64,000 bases of DNA, from NCBI RefSeq assembly GCF_900100115.1, contig NZ_FNKL01000003.1:372001-436000 (forward strand), given 5' to 3'. This DNA comes from Chryseobacterium soldanellicola. GTDB lineage: Bacteria; Bacteroidota; Bacteroidia; Flavobacteriales; Weeksellaceae. The position numbers and the translations under genes are program-made. Positions 1-8,476 of the stretch are shown here, piece by piece; the first letter of the stretch is position 1; each line of letters starts with the position of its first letter. The notes beneath the pieces are model-generated. The model searched no databases, was not told the origin of the DNA, and worked only from the letters and a program-made list of their open reading frames with translations.

Positions 1-170
1 GACACATTAAAATTAAAACCTCGATAAAACCGACATTTTAAGTCTCAATACAAGAAATATTTTCATTACTTACTTGAATATTTCACTGTTCATAAATAGA
101 TAACTCTCCTTTTATTTAAAAATTAATCAAAGTTTAACCTAAAAAAGTAGATGAAAAACTGATTAATCAT

Positions 171-178
171 TATTTTTG
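171..178 (+). promoter_or_regulatory. Candidate -7 box of ppk1
   Basis: TATTTTTG matches the Bacteroidota TAnnTTTG element and ends 19 bases before the ppk1 ATG, the usual distance seen in this window. No TTG lies 17-23 bases upstream, so only the -7 half is supported. The rest of positions 1-170 shows no gene; it is AT-rich upstream DNA. Confidence 0.45.
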
Positions 179-197
179 ATAAATTATAAACTAGAGA

Positions 198-2273
198 ATG
201 TCATTACACTTTAATCCGAGAGATATTACATGGCTTGCCTTTAACGAAAGAGTTTTACAGGAAGCGATGGATGAAAATGTGCCTTTGCATCTGAGAATCC
301 GTTTTTTAGGAATTTTTTCAAACAATTTAGATGAATTTTTCAGAGTGCGTGTTGCCGGATTAAAACGTGCCATGGATTTTAAGGAAAAAGTAATTGCTGA
401 ATCTTTTTATCAGCCACCTTCAAAAATTCTTCAAAGAATTAACGAAATTGTGATAAAGCAACAGCAGAATTTCGACAAAACCTGGAAAAAAATTCAGGGC
501 GAAATGGCAGATCATAAAGTTTCTATTAAAACATCAAAGAATTTAACAGCCAAACAAAAAGAATTTGTCAGAAGCTATTTTGATGAAGTCGTAGAATCAA
601 ATGTCATTCCCATTTTGTTGCATGAAAATACGCCGATGCCCTATTACAGGGATAAAAGTCTTTATTTAGGCGTTGCGATGAGAAAAAAAGACTGGCAGTA
701 TTCCAGTAATTATGCGATTATTGAAATTCCGTCGCGTTTTGTGGGTAGATTTGTCTTACTTCCGACAGAAGATCCGGAAGAAAAAAATGTAATGTTGCTG
801 GAAGATGTTATTACCTTCAATTTACCCCATATTTTCTCGTATTTTGGCTATGACGAATTTTCCGCGCATGCTTTTAAAGTAACAAAAGATGCCGAGCTGG
901 ATCTTGATAATGATATCCGGACCAATTTTGCCGAAAAAATAGAAAAAGGGCTCAAAAACAGACGAAAAGGAAAGCCAACCCGTTTTGTTTTTGATAAAGA
1001 TATGGACAAAGCCTTGCTTGAAATGCTTATCCGAAAATTAAATTTAACAAAAAAAGACAGCATTATTCCTGGTGGTAAGATTCATAATTTTAAACATTTT
1101 ATGGATTTCCCTGATGTTTTTGAAAAATATGAAAGGCCCGTGGAAAGAACTTCTTTCACCCATCCCGCCTTTGAGCACGGAGAAAGAGTGACGGACGTTA
1201 TTTTAAAACATGATGTACTTTTAACGTTTCCTTATCATAAATATAATCCCGTTATTGACCTTCTTCGTGAAGCCGCAATGGATCCTGATGTAAAATCAAT
1301 CCAGATTACGGCATATCGTTTGGCAAGCAGCTCAAAAATCATTAATGCCCTGATTTATGCTGCCAGAAATGGTAAAGAAGTGACGGTAATGCTGGAGCTT
1401 CAGGCAAGATTTGATGAAGAATCCAATCTTAAATGGAAGGAAATGCTGGAACCGGAAGGAATTACTGTACTCGTGGGCCTTCCCGATAAAAAAGTACATG
1501 CAAAATTATGTGTTATTAAGAAAAGATCACATAATAAAACCCTTCAATATGGTTTTGTAAGCACAGGAAATTTTAACGAAAAAACAGCCAGAATCTACGG
1601 AGATCATTTATTAATGACCGCAGACCGTCATATTATGGCAGATATCAATAAGATTTTCAATGTACTGAAAAAACCAAAAGATGAGGATTATTTAACAGTC
1701 TTAAAAACCTGTAAAAACTTATTGGTCTGCCCGCAGTTCATGCGTGAAAAGATTTTTCATCACATTGACAAAGAAATTGAAGAGGCAAAAGCAGGAAGAA
1801 AAGCAGAAATGATCATTAAGGCCAACTCGGTAAGCGACAGGGCCTTAATTGAAAAATTATACGCCGCCGCACAGGCCGGAGTTGTCATCAGAATGATTGT
1901 AAGAGGTATTTACTGCGCTGTTAATCAGAAAGATTTTAAAGAAAAAATCAAGGCAATCAGTATCGTAGACGAATATCTGGAACATGCAAGAGTGATGTAT
2001 TTCTACAATAAAGGCGCTGAAGATATGTATATTTCCTCCGCAGACTGGATGACGAGAAATTTAGACTACAGAATCGAAGCCGCTGCTAAAATAACAGATA
2101 AAAATTTAAAGAAAGAATTGAAAGATATTCTCGATATACAGTTGAAAGATAATGTAAAAGCCCGTATTTTAGACAAAAAATTGAGCAACGAATACATCAG
2201 CAACGATAAAGAAGAATGCCGTTCTCAACTTGAAACATACAGATATTTAAAAGCTAAAACGAACACAAAATGA
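198..2273 (+). CDS. ppk1: Polyphosphate kinase 1
   Basis: Cytoplasmic or membrane-associated enzyme that reversibly polymerises the gamma-phosphate of ATP into polyphosphate. At 691 residues it has the full family length: N-terminal helical domain (about 1-105), head domain (about 110-300) and two phospholipase-D-like catalytic domains (about 310-490 and 495-680). The autophosphorylated histidine is expected in KVHAKL (H434). The ATG at 198 is chosen because the protein then begins with the family's FNPRDITWLAFNERVL stretch. Its stop overlaps the start of the exopolyphosphatase gene in an ATGA, so synthesis and breakdown of polyphosphate are translationally coupled. Confidence 0.97.
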   Translation: MSLHFNPRDITWLAFNERVLQEAMDENVPLHLRIRFLGIFSNNLDEFFRVRVAGLKRAMDFKEKVIAESFYQPPSKILQRINEIVIKQQQNFDKTWKKIQGEMADHKVSIKTSKNLTAKQKEFVRSYFDEVVESNVIPILLHENTPMPYYRDKSLYLGVAMRKKDWQYSSNYAIIEIPSRFVGRFVLLPTEDPEEKNVMLLEDVITFNLPHIFSYFGYDEFSAHAFKVTKDAELDLDNDIRTNFAEKIEKGLKNRRKGKPTRFVFDKDMDKALLEMLIRKLNLTKKDSIIPGGKIHNFKHFMDFPDVFEKYERPVERTSFTHPAFEHGERVTDVILKHDVLLTFPYHKYNPVIDLLREAAMDPDVKSIQITAYRLASSSKIINALIYAARNGKEVTVMLELQARFDEESNLKWKEMLEPEGITVLVGLPDKKVHAKLCVIKKRSHNKTLQYGFVSTGNFNEKTARIYGDHLLMTADRHIMADINKIFNVLKKPKDEDYLTVLKTCKNLLVCPQFMREKIFHHIDKEIEEAKAGRKAEMIIKANSVSDRALIEKLYAAAQAGVVIRMIVRGIYCAVNQKDFKEKIKAISIVDEYLEHARVMYFYNKGAEDMYISSADWMTRNLDYRIEAAAKITDKNLKKELKDILDIQLKDNVKARILDKKLSNEYISNDKEECRSQLETYRYLKAKTNTK

Positions 2274-3154
2274 AGATTGCAGCCATAGATATAGGAAGTA
2301 ATGCAGCCAGACTCTTAATTAATGAAGTAAAAATCAACAACAACCAACCGGAATTCATCAAGCTTAATCTTCTGAGAATCCCTTTACGGTTAGGAATGGA
2401 TGTTTTCACACTGGGAAAAATCGGTGAAGAAAGAGAGAGAATGGTGATCGACTCGATGAAGATTTTCAGTGACCTGATGAGAATTTATAAGGTTGAGCAT
2501 TACAGAGCCTGCGCCACAAGCGCCATGCGTGATGCCGAAAACGGAAATGACATCATCAGACAGGTTAAAGAAACTTCAGGAATCAATATAGAAATTATTT
2601 CCGGGGATGAAGAAGCTACTTTGGTTTTTGAAAATCACGTTGCAGAAGGGCTTGACAAAGAGTTTGCTTATTTATACATCGATGTTGGAGGTGGTTCTAC
2701 CGAGCTTACTTTTTATGAAAACGGACAAATGATCTATGAAAAATCTTTCAATATCGGAACCATCCGTTTGTTGAATAATCTCGTAATGCCGGATAATTGG
2801 GAAGAGATGAAAGAAGAGATCAAAAAGAATGTGGTCAGCAAAAAGCCAATCGTAGCCATCGGTTCGGGCGGAAATATCAACAAAGTTTTCTCAATGAGCA
2901 AAACCAAAGACGGAAAACCCATGTCATTGGCCCACCTTAAAAAAGTATACAAGGAATTTAATGACATGACCGTTGAAGAAAGAATGACAAAACACAATAT
3001 GCGGGAAGACAGAGCCGATGTTTTGGTGCACGCTCTGAAAATTTTCAACAATGTGATGGCCTGGTCGGATATCAAAAGTATTTTTGTTCCTAAAATTTCG
3101 GTTGCTGACGGGCTTATTCATAATATTTTCAGTCAGTTGCATGATAAAAAGTAA
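2270..3154 (+). CDS. ppx: Exopolyphosphatase / Ppx-GppA family phosphatase, short form
   Basis: Predicted to release phosphate from polyphosphate ends or to hydrolyse pppGpp. The actin-like ATPase fold is visible: IDIGSNAARLL near residues 6-16, SGDEEA at 111-116 and the phosphate-binding DVGGGST at 138-144. At 294 residues it has only the two actin-like domains and lacks the C-terminal HD-like domains of the roughly 500-residue E. coli Ppx and GppA. The start codon overlaps the ppk1 stop by four bases, which strongly favours polyphosphate as substrate over pppGpp. A hairpin terminator follows. Confidence 0.92.
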   Translation: MKIAAIDIGSNAARLLINEVKINNNQPEFIKLNLLRIPLRLGMDVFTLGKIGEERERMVIDSMKIFSDLMRIYKVEHYRACATSAMRDAENGNDIIRQVKETSGINIEIISGDEEATLVFENHVAEGLDKEFAYLYIDVGGGSTELTFYENGQMIYEKSFNIGTIRLLNNLVMPDNWEEMKEEIKKNVVSKKPIVAIGSGGNINKVFSMSKTKDGKPMSLAHLKKVYKEFNDMTVEERMTKHNMREDRADVLVHALKIFNNVMAWSDIKSIFVPKISVADGLIHNIFSQLHDKK

Positions 3155-3176
3155 TAGTTTTAACTAATATAAATTT

Positions 3177-3210
3177 GAAAAACCGGTCAGCTTTTGGCTG
3201 GTTTTTTATT
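3177..3210 (+). terminator. Terminator after ppk1-ppx
   Basis: An A run, CC, a three-base bulge and CAGC pair with GCTGG around a TTTTG loop and are followed by six Ts. It lies 25 bases after the ppx stop. Confidence 0.6.
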
Positions 3211-3254
3211 TTGAAATATGTATAAGAATTATTACTTATTATTTATATTTTTTT

Positions 3255-3343
3255 GGAGCTCTTTCCGGCTATCCACTCATACTCCTCGCGCCAATGCTTT
3301 TTCCTGCGCCTGCTGCGGGGTAACCGTTGCTATCCGGGCTAGG
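3255..3343 (-). repeat. Intergenic repeat, CTAGCCC...GGAAAGAGCTCC family, copy 1
   Basis: Read on the minus strand it begins CTAGCCCGGATAGCAAC and ends GGATAGCCGGAAAGAGCTCC. The same two ends occur, with a different middle, at 13540-13654 (CTAGCCCCGATTGCAGC ... GCGGAAAGCGGGAATAGCTTC). Conserved ends with variable hairpin middles suggest a small non-autonomous repeat. It lies in the 544-base gap 3155-3698, which contains only repeats; an open frame through it (3218-3508) is not a gene. Confidence 0.6.
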
Positions 3344-3470
3344 AAAAGGATGATGTTGAAAACCACCCCATCAAAAATTCTAAAGAATTTTCGCCACCCC
3401 TCCAGAGGAGGGGAATTCTCGCCATTGAATTTTTTGTCTTATTTACTTATTTACAGAAGTTTGTCCACAA

Positions 3471-3552
3471 AGTTTGTCATCCTGAAAGGATCTCAACACC
3501 GTTATTAGATATCTTTCCTTTCAACAGCTTAGATCCTTTCAGGATGACAAAG
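3471..3552. repeat. Inverted repeat GTCATCCTGAAAGGATCT, copy 1
   Basis: The left arm AGTTTGTCATCCTGAAAGGATCT and the right arm AGATCCTTTCAGGATGACAAAG are inverted around about 38 bases. The same pair of arms occurs at 18161-18234 with a different central sequence. Transcribed, it would form a long hairpin. Confidence 0.75.
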
Positions 3553-3585
3553 TATAGGGTTATCTTCCTGTTTTAATGCTTTAAA

Positions 3586-3621
3586 GAGATTGCTTCGTCG
3601 CTTCGCTCCTCGCAATGACAA
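3586..3621. repeat. Single arm of the GATTGCTTCGTCGC...GCAATGAC repeat
   Basis: One arm reading AGATTGCTTCGTCGCTTCGC and then TCCTCGCAATGAC. The full two-armed form is at 13433-13514, and a fragment of it is at 21727-21755. It sits directly next to the preceding inverted repeat, so several repeat families share this gap. Confidence 0.6.
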
Positions 3622-3698
3622 AAAAACTGTATAATTTTTGCATTTAACTTAAAGTAAAAATAAATTAATAAACGTCATTAGAATATAACATAAAAAAA

Positions 3699-4352
3699 AT
3701 GAACTCAATCAAAATAATTCTCACAGGTGCAACAGGAATGGTTGGTGAAGGCGTTTTAATGGAATGTCTTGAAAATCCTGGCATCTCAGAAATTCTAAGC
3801 GTAAGCAGAAAACCTTCCGGGAAAAAACACGCCAAATTAAAGGAATACATCATTTCAGATTTTCTTACAATCGATTTAAATGATGAAAATTTTAAAGGTT
3901 ACGATGCCTGTTTTTTTTGTGCCGGAATCAGCAGCGTGGGAATGAACGAAGAAGATTACACCAAGATCACTTACGATACCACATTACATTTCGCCAAAGC
4001 TCTTTTAAACCAAAATCCTGATATGGTCTTCAACTATGTTTCAGGCGCTCACACCGACAAAACAGAAAGCGGAAAACTGATGTGGGCAAGAGTAAAAGGA
4101 AGAACCGAAAATGCTTTGAAGAAACTGGGTTTCAGAGCGGCATACAACTTCAGACCGGGATTCATGAAACCTGTTGAAGGCCAGAAGAATGTAAAATGGT
4201 TTTTTAAGCCTTTTATTTGGCTTTTCCCTATTTTATTACCATCAAAATCATTAACTTTACATCAAGTCGGGAAAGCAATGATCAACGCTGTACAGAAAGG
4301 ATATCCGACATCGGTTTTAGAAATTAATGACATCAAAAATCTGGCAATATGA
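3699..4352 (+). CDS. NAD(P)-binding Rossmann protein (atypical SDR)
   Basis: A 217-residue short protein with a GATGMVGEG nucleotide-binding loop at residues 10-18, typical of extended or atypical short-chain dehydrogenases. It is too short for a sugar epimerase with a full substrate domain and resembles the small oxidoreductase HTATIP2/YbjT-like group. Substrate unknown. The ATG at 3699 follows an A-rich stretch. The stop codon overlaps the start of a 32-residue membrane peptide. Confidence 0.8.
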   Translation: MNSIKIILTGATGMVGEGVLMECLENPGISEILSVSRKPSGKKHAKLKEYIISDFLTIDLNDENFKGYDACFFCAGISSVGMNEEDYTKITYDTTLHFAKALLNQNPDMVFNYVSGAHTDKTESGKLMWARVKGRTENALKKLGFRAAYNFRPGFMKPVEGQKNVKWFFKPFIWLFPILLPSKSLTLHQVGKAMINAVQKGYPTSVLEINDIKNLAI

Positions 4353-4447
4353 GAGATATGTTAAAAAGAATCATCATTGTTATTTTTATCTTATTGGTTC
4401 TGACTGCAATTTCAGGATTTTTTTACATGCAGAAACATCCGTTTTAA
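4349..4447 (+). CDS. 32-residue single-pass membrane peptide or gene remnant
   Basis: Starts in the ATGA overlap with the preceding gene. The product has a basic start (MRDMLKR), about 18 hydrophobic residues, then FFYMQKHPF and a stop. The ending resembles the short signal anchor and first residues of some Bacteroidota MBL-fold hydrolases, whose anchors are followed by a Q-x-P-x-FG motif. It may be a real microprotein coupled to the Rossmann protein or the truncated 5' end of a lost hydrolase gene. No further frame continues downstream to 4636. Confidence 0.4.
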   Translation: MRDMLKRIIIVIFILLVLTAISGFFYMQKHPF

Positions 4448-4636
4448 AATAAATAGAATTGCAGAAAACTGATAAAATGAAATTTCCTACGCTTATTGGT
4501 GACTGATTTTTAATCGGTTAATTCATTTTTGGTCTTTCACAACATCATTACAAATTATTAATCATTTATTAAGATTCAATTAAAATAATTACAAACTAGA
4601 AAGATCACTTTTGCATAAATCTAATTTAAGTAAAAA

Positions 4637-7600
4637 ATGGTCAACAATTACCTATTAAAAGGGTCTGTAATTGCCGCATTCTTTCTTTCGGGCGGAATTT
4701 TCGGGCAGACGCTTATCCATTACTGGAATTTTAACAACAATGCTTCTGCTGCTACAATTACAGCTCCGACTTCTACGCTGGTCGGCGGCTCTATCAATGC
4801 GGTAATCAATGGAACAACGGAAGTTGATTTCGCAGGAGGAACCGGGCAAAATTTCAATATTGAAAATTTAAATGCAAGAAATGGAGACGCTTCAGGAACG
4901 CATTTAAGATATAATTTCCCAATTAACGGTAATTTACAGTTTAATTTACCGACAACAGGATATAACAATGTTGTAGTAAAATTCACAACAAGAAGGTCAG
5001 GTTCAGGAGCAGGAACTCAAACCTGGTCTTATTCAACAGACGGAACAACTTTCCAGCCTTATCAGACGGTTTCTCCACAGGACGCAAATCCACAGCTGAT
5101 TACTTTTGATTTTTCTGCGGTTTCCGGAGTCGCCAATAATCCTAATTTTAAATTAAAAGTTGAGTTTTCAGCAGGAACAGGCGGTACGGTAGGAAACAAC
5201 CGTTTTGACAATTTTACAGTTGATGCAACGGCAGCCACAGGAGCTGATACGACTCCTCCATCGGTAGCTTACCTTCCTGCCAACAACACAAATAATGCTT
5301 CCACGACTGCAAATCCTACCATTACTTTTAATGAAAATGTAAGATTGGCAGACAATTCCGCGATCAACGATTCTAATGCACAAACACTTGTTGATTTCCG
5401 TCTTGGAAACGCTTCAGGTACACAGATTCCCTTTACAACGACTTTCAGTAACAATAAAATCACTGTAGTTCCGAATGCAGGTCTGGTTCCGAATCAGACA
5501 TATTATCTGGCTTTAAAACCTAATATGGTTGAAGATACGAGTGATAATGCAGTTACGGCTGTTACTTCGACAACTTTTACAACGGCAGGAACTTCCATTT
5601 CTTTAGATAAAAATTTCATTAAAGTAAACGAAAACGGAGGAACTTTAGCATTTAAAATCAATGTTGCCAATCCTTCAGCTTCTACTGTGAATTTAGTTGT
5701 AAAACCGGCTCCGTTCAGCACGGCAGACAGCAACGATTTCACATTAACGAATCAAACGATTACTATTACTCCGTCTACGACAAGTTATACGGTAAATATT
5801 CCTATTACTGACGATACTTTACAGGAACAAAGCGCAGAATACTTTGTTGTAAGTCTTGAAAACCCTGTTGGGGCAACAATTTCAGGAGATAATAATGCGA
5901 CAGTTTACATTGTTGATAACGATAAGCCGGCTCCGGTTCCTTCAAATCAGATTTCATTAAACTATATCGGAAGCTTTGATCCTTCGGGAAACAACAACAG
6001 TTCTACGGAAATTGTCGTTCATGATCCTGCAACACAAAGATTATTTACGATCAGTTCGATTACTGATGTTTTTGATATTATTAATTTCAGTAACCCGACA
6101 AGTCCGGCGGTTGTTAACACGATCAATATGGCTCCATACGGCGGAATTACAAGCATTGCCGTGAAAAACGGAATCGTAGCTGCGGCGTCTCCAAATGCCA
6201 ATCCGCAACAAAACGGGTCAGTCGTTTTCTTTGATATTAACGGAAACTTCCTTAAGCAAGTGACTGTTGGAGCTCTACCGGATATGATCACTTTTTCTCC
6301 GGACGGAACAAAAGTAATGACCGCGAATGAGGGCGAACCCAACGATGCTTATACCGTAGATCCGGAAGGAACGGTGAGTATCATTGATATTTCGGGAGGA
6401 GTCGGAAACTTAACTCAGAGTAATGTAACGACGCTTAATTTTAATGCTTTTGATTCTCAATTAGCTTCACTAACAGCGACAGGTCTAAGAAAAGTAAGAA
6501 CCAACAATACCCTTTCACAGGACCTAGAACCGGAATATGTAACTATCAGCTCTGACAGCCAGAAAGCGTGGGTTACGCTTCAGGAAAACAATGCCATTGC
6601 GGAAATTAATTTAGCGACAAAAACCATTACAGGAATCTGGGGCTTAGGTAAAAAAGACATGAGCCTTCCAGGAAACGGATTTGATGCTTCTGATAACAAT
6701 GGCGAAATCTTAATTGCCAACTGGCCTGTAAAAGCCTATTACCTTCCAGATGGTATTCAGAATTATAAAGTCGGAGGTACCAATTACATCGTAACAGCCA
6801 ACGAAGGAGACGAAAAAGACCTATCAGGCTTCAGTGAAAGAACGACAGTTGGAGCAAATACTTACACTTTAGATCCAACACTTTTCCCACAATCTGCTAT
6901 TTTGAAAGCTTCTTACAACTTGGGAAGATTCAGAGTTTCAAATACCACGGGAAATACTGACGGAGATTCTGATTTTGAAGAAATTGCTGCATTGGGAGCG
7001 CGTTCATTCTCTATTTTCAATGCTGATACAAAACAGATTGTTTATGACAGTGGAGACAAGTTTGAAAGATATATCGCGGCGAATCATCCATTGATTTTTA
7101 ATGCTGATAATGAAGCAAACGGCGCTAAAAACAGAAGCCGTGCAAAAGGTCCTGAACCGGAAGGTGTTGCTTTAGCCAATATCAACGGACAGACTTTTGC
7201 ATTCATTACCCTGGAAAGAACAGGTGGGGTCATGGCTTACAATGTGACCGATCCTAATAACCCTACTTTCACGGATTATAAAAATTCACGTTCTACATCG
7301 GCTTACGGTGGCGACAACGGCCCGGAAGGGATCATCTACATCGCTCCTGAAAACACAACAACAGGAAAAGGATATGTAGTTATCGCCAACGAGATCAGCG
7401 GGACATTATCCATGTATGAAGTTGCTCCTTCTCCAACATTAGCCACGGGTGAAGTGAAGACTGAAAAGACAACATTCAACATCTTCCCGAATCCGGTTGC
7501 CAAAGGAAATACGCTATATTTCAACAGAGCTCAGGGTTACGAATTGTACGACATGTCCGGAAAATTAATCGGAAAAGAGAAAAATGCTCTTACAATTGAT

Positions 7601-7675
7601 ACTTCTAAGCTTTCTACAGGTGTTTATCTTGTAAAAACTTCCGAAGGAGAAGTGAAAAGAGTAATTGTAAAATAG
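4637..7675 (+). CDS. T9SS-secreted choice-of-anchor I family protein with Ig-like and Calx-beta domains
   Basis: A 1012-residue secreted protein. In order: signal peptide ending near GIFGQ (residue 24), an N-terminal beta domain (about 25-195), a bacterial Ig-like segment (about 205-315) beginning TPPSVAYLPANN, a Calx-beta segment (about 320-430) with the VNENGGT start, a long beta-propeller-like region of the choice-of-anchor I type (about 440-930), and a type A T9SS sorting domain (about 940-1012) with IFPNPV and the KLSTGVYLVK ending. Choice-of-anchor I propellers are often labelled alkaline phosphatase- or phytase-like, but no catalytic activity can be assigned here. A strong terminator follows. 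Confidence 0.88.
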   Translation: MVNNYLLKGSVIAAFFLSGGIFGQTLIHYWNFNNNASAATITAPTSTLVGGSINAVINGTTEVDFAGGTGQNFNIENLNARNGDASGTHLRYNFPINGNLQFNLPTTGYNNVVVKFTTRRSGSGAGTQTWSYSTDGTTFQPYQTVSPQDANPQLITFDFSAVSGVANNPNFKLKVEFSAGTGGTVGNNRFDNFTVDATAATGADTTPPSVAYLPANNTNNASTTANPTITFNENVRLADNSAINDSNAQTLVDFRLGNASGTQIPFTTTFSNNKITVVPNAGLVPNQTYYLALKPNMVEDTSDNAVTAVTSTTFTTAGTSISLDKNFIKVNENGGTLAFKINVANPSASTVNLVVKPAPFSTADSNDFTLTNQTITITPSTTSYTVNIPITDDTLQEQSAEYFVVSLENPVGATISGDNNATVYIVDNDKPAPVPSNQISLNYIGSFDPSGNNNSSTEIVVHDPATQRLFTISSITDVFDIINFSNPTSPAVVNTINMAPYGGITSIAVKNGIVAAASPNANPQQNGSVVFFDINGNFLKQVTVGALPDMITFSPDGTKVMTANEGEPNDAYTVDPEGTVSIIDISGGVGNLTQSNVTTLNFNAFDSQLASLTATGLRKVRTNNTLSQDLEPEYVTISSDSQKAWVTLQENNAIAEINLATKTITGIWGLGKKDMSLPGNGFDASDNNGEILIANWPVKAYYLPDGIQNYKVGGTNYIVTANEGDEKDLSGFSERTTVGANTYTLDPTLFPQSAILKASYNLGRFRVSNTTGNTDGDSDFEEIAALGARSFSIFNADTKQIVYDSGDKFERYIAANHPLIFNADNEANGAKNRSRAKGPEPEGVALANINGQTFAFITLERTGGVMAYNVTDPNNPTFTDYKNSRSTSAYGGDNGPEGIIYIAPENTTTGKGYVVIANEISGTLSMYEVAPSPTLATGEVKTEKTTFNIFPNPVAKGNTLYFNRAQGYELYDMSGKLIGKEKNALTIDTSKLSTGVYLVKTSEGEVKRVIVK

Positions 7676-7702
7676 AATATATTATTTAGTTGATTGAAAA
7701 TG

Positions 7703-7730
7703 AGCCCCGATTTTTTCGGGGCTTTTTTGT
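7703..7730 (+). terminator. Terminator of the T9SS protein gene
   Basis: A perfect stem AGCCCCGA / TCGGGGCT followed by a run of six Ts, 27 bases after the stop codon. Confidence 0.9.
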
Positions 7731-7756
7731 TCTAAAACCGCTTTAGACAATCTAGG

Positions 7757-7975
7757 AAGTATCCGAAGCCCCTTTTACAAACGCCCTCGCCCCCTTGAGC
7801 AAGCCCCCACGGGTAGGAAACAAGTCTCGACACCCCCTTATGTAAGCCCCCTACCCCCCTTACCCAAGGGGGTATATTCCCTTGTCTAAGTACCCGCGGC
7901 CCCTTTATTGAGGCCTCTTGACACTTATATAAGTCCCCTCAGACCGTTGATTAAGTGGCCACGCCGGTTATATCT
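7757..7975. repeat. Degenerate C-rich tandem array with a 22-bp period
   Basis: Ten units of 20-23 bases can be laid end to end. Most begin AAG[T/C] and contain CCCC tracts, with unit starts near 7757, 7779, 7801, 7822, 7844, 7866, 7888, 7911, 7931 and 7953. Units diverge heavily, but the AAG phase is kept. The stretch is far richer in C than anything around it and shows no open frame. It fills most of the 514-base gap 7676-8189, which otherwise holds a terminator on each side and a palindrome. Confidence 0.6.
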
Positions 7976-8083
7976 ATCCTTTACAGTATTATATGATCTG
8001 TTTACAGAAAATTAATCAAGTTTTAGGTTAAATCATGAAGATCTATTAAATAATTAATACTGGACAATCTATTTTAGATAGAG

Positions 8084-8122
8084 TTTTAGGTTTCCGCAAG
8101 CTCCGCTTGCCGAAACCTAAAA
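8084..8122. repeat. Near-perfect palindrome TTTTAGGTTTC...GAAACCTAAAA
   Basis: Arms TTTTAGGTTTC and GAAACCTAAAA enclose a second stem CGCAAG / CGCTTG. The design, an outer TTTTAGG / CCTAAAA around a GC-rich hairpin, is shared with the hairpin inside the repeat at 13571-13625. Confidence 0.65.
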
Positions 8123-8141
8123 TCAAAACAAATAACAAAAA

Positions 8142-8166
8142 AAGACAGGTTCAAAAAACCTGTCTT
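8142..8166 (-). terminator. Terminator of the mrp - nifU-like operon
   Basis: AGACAGGTT / AACCTGTCT stem around a short A-rich loop, followed on the minus strand by a T-rich tract, 23 bases beyond the NifU-like stop. Confidence 0.8.
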
Positions 8167-8189
8167 AAAAAATATATATTTTAATTTTT

Positions 8190-8438
8190 TTATTCTACGC
8201 TTATTACTTTCTGAATTTCGGGAGCGTGTTGCTTGATTGTATTTTCTACCCCTAATTTCAGGGTTGAATAATTTAATGAACAACCAGAACAGTTTCCTAA
8301 CAATTTTACATAGACTAAATTGTCTTTCACGTCAATAAGCTCAATGTCTCCACCGTCTTTATTAAGAAACGGGCGAATGCTTTCCAAAGCTTCCATTACT
8401 TTCGTTACGGTTTCTTCGTGTTTTATATTTGTTTCCAT
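8190..8438 (-). CDS. NifU C-terminal-domain Fe-S scaffold protein
   Basis: An 82-residue protein made only of the NifU C-terminal domain. The two cluster-binding cysteines are in GNCSGCS (C50, C53), preceded by the usual IRPFLNKDGGDIEL stretch. It is thought to hold a 4Fe-4S cluster between subunits and pass it to apoproteins in the cytoplasm. It lies 38 bases after the Mrp-like ATPase gene on the same strand, so the two are very likely co-transcribed and act together in Fe-S delivery. A terminator follows. Confidence 0.92.
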   Translation of the reverse strand: METNIKHEETVTKVMEALESIRPFLNKDGGDIELIDVKDNLVYVKLLGNCSGCSLNYSTLKLGVENTIKQHAPEIQKVISVE

Positions 8439-8476
8439 ATTTTTTCAGTTCAATTCGGTCTTTTCAAAATCTTGAA

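Noticed and set aside
3218..3508. 96-codon open frame on the plus strand
   Set aside because: It runs through the CTAGCCC-family repeat and the start of an inverted repeat; composition is not protein-like and no domain is visible.
7757..7975. CRISPR array or integron attC cluster
   Set aside because: Units lie head to tail with no spacers, are too diverged to be CRISPR repeats, and no cas or integrase gene is present.
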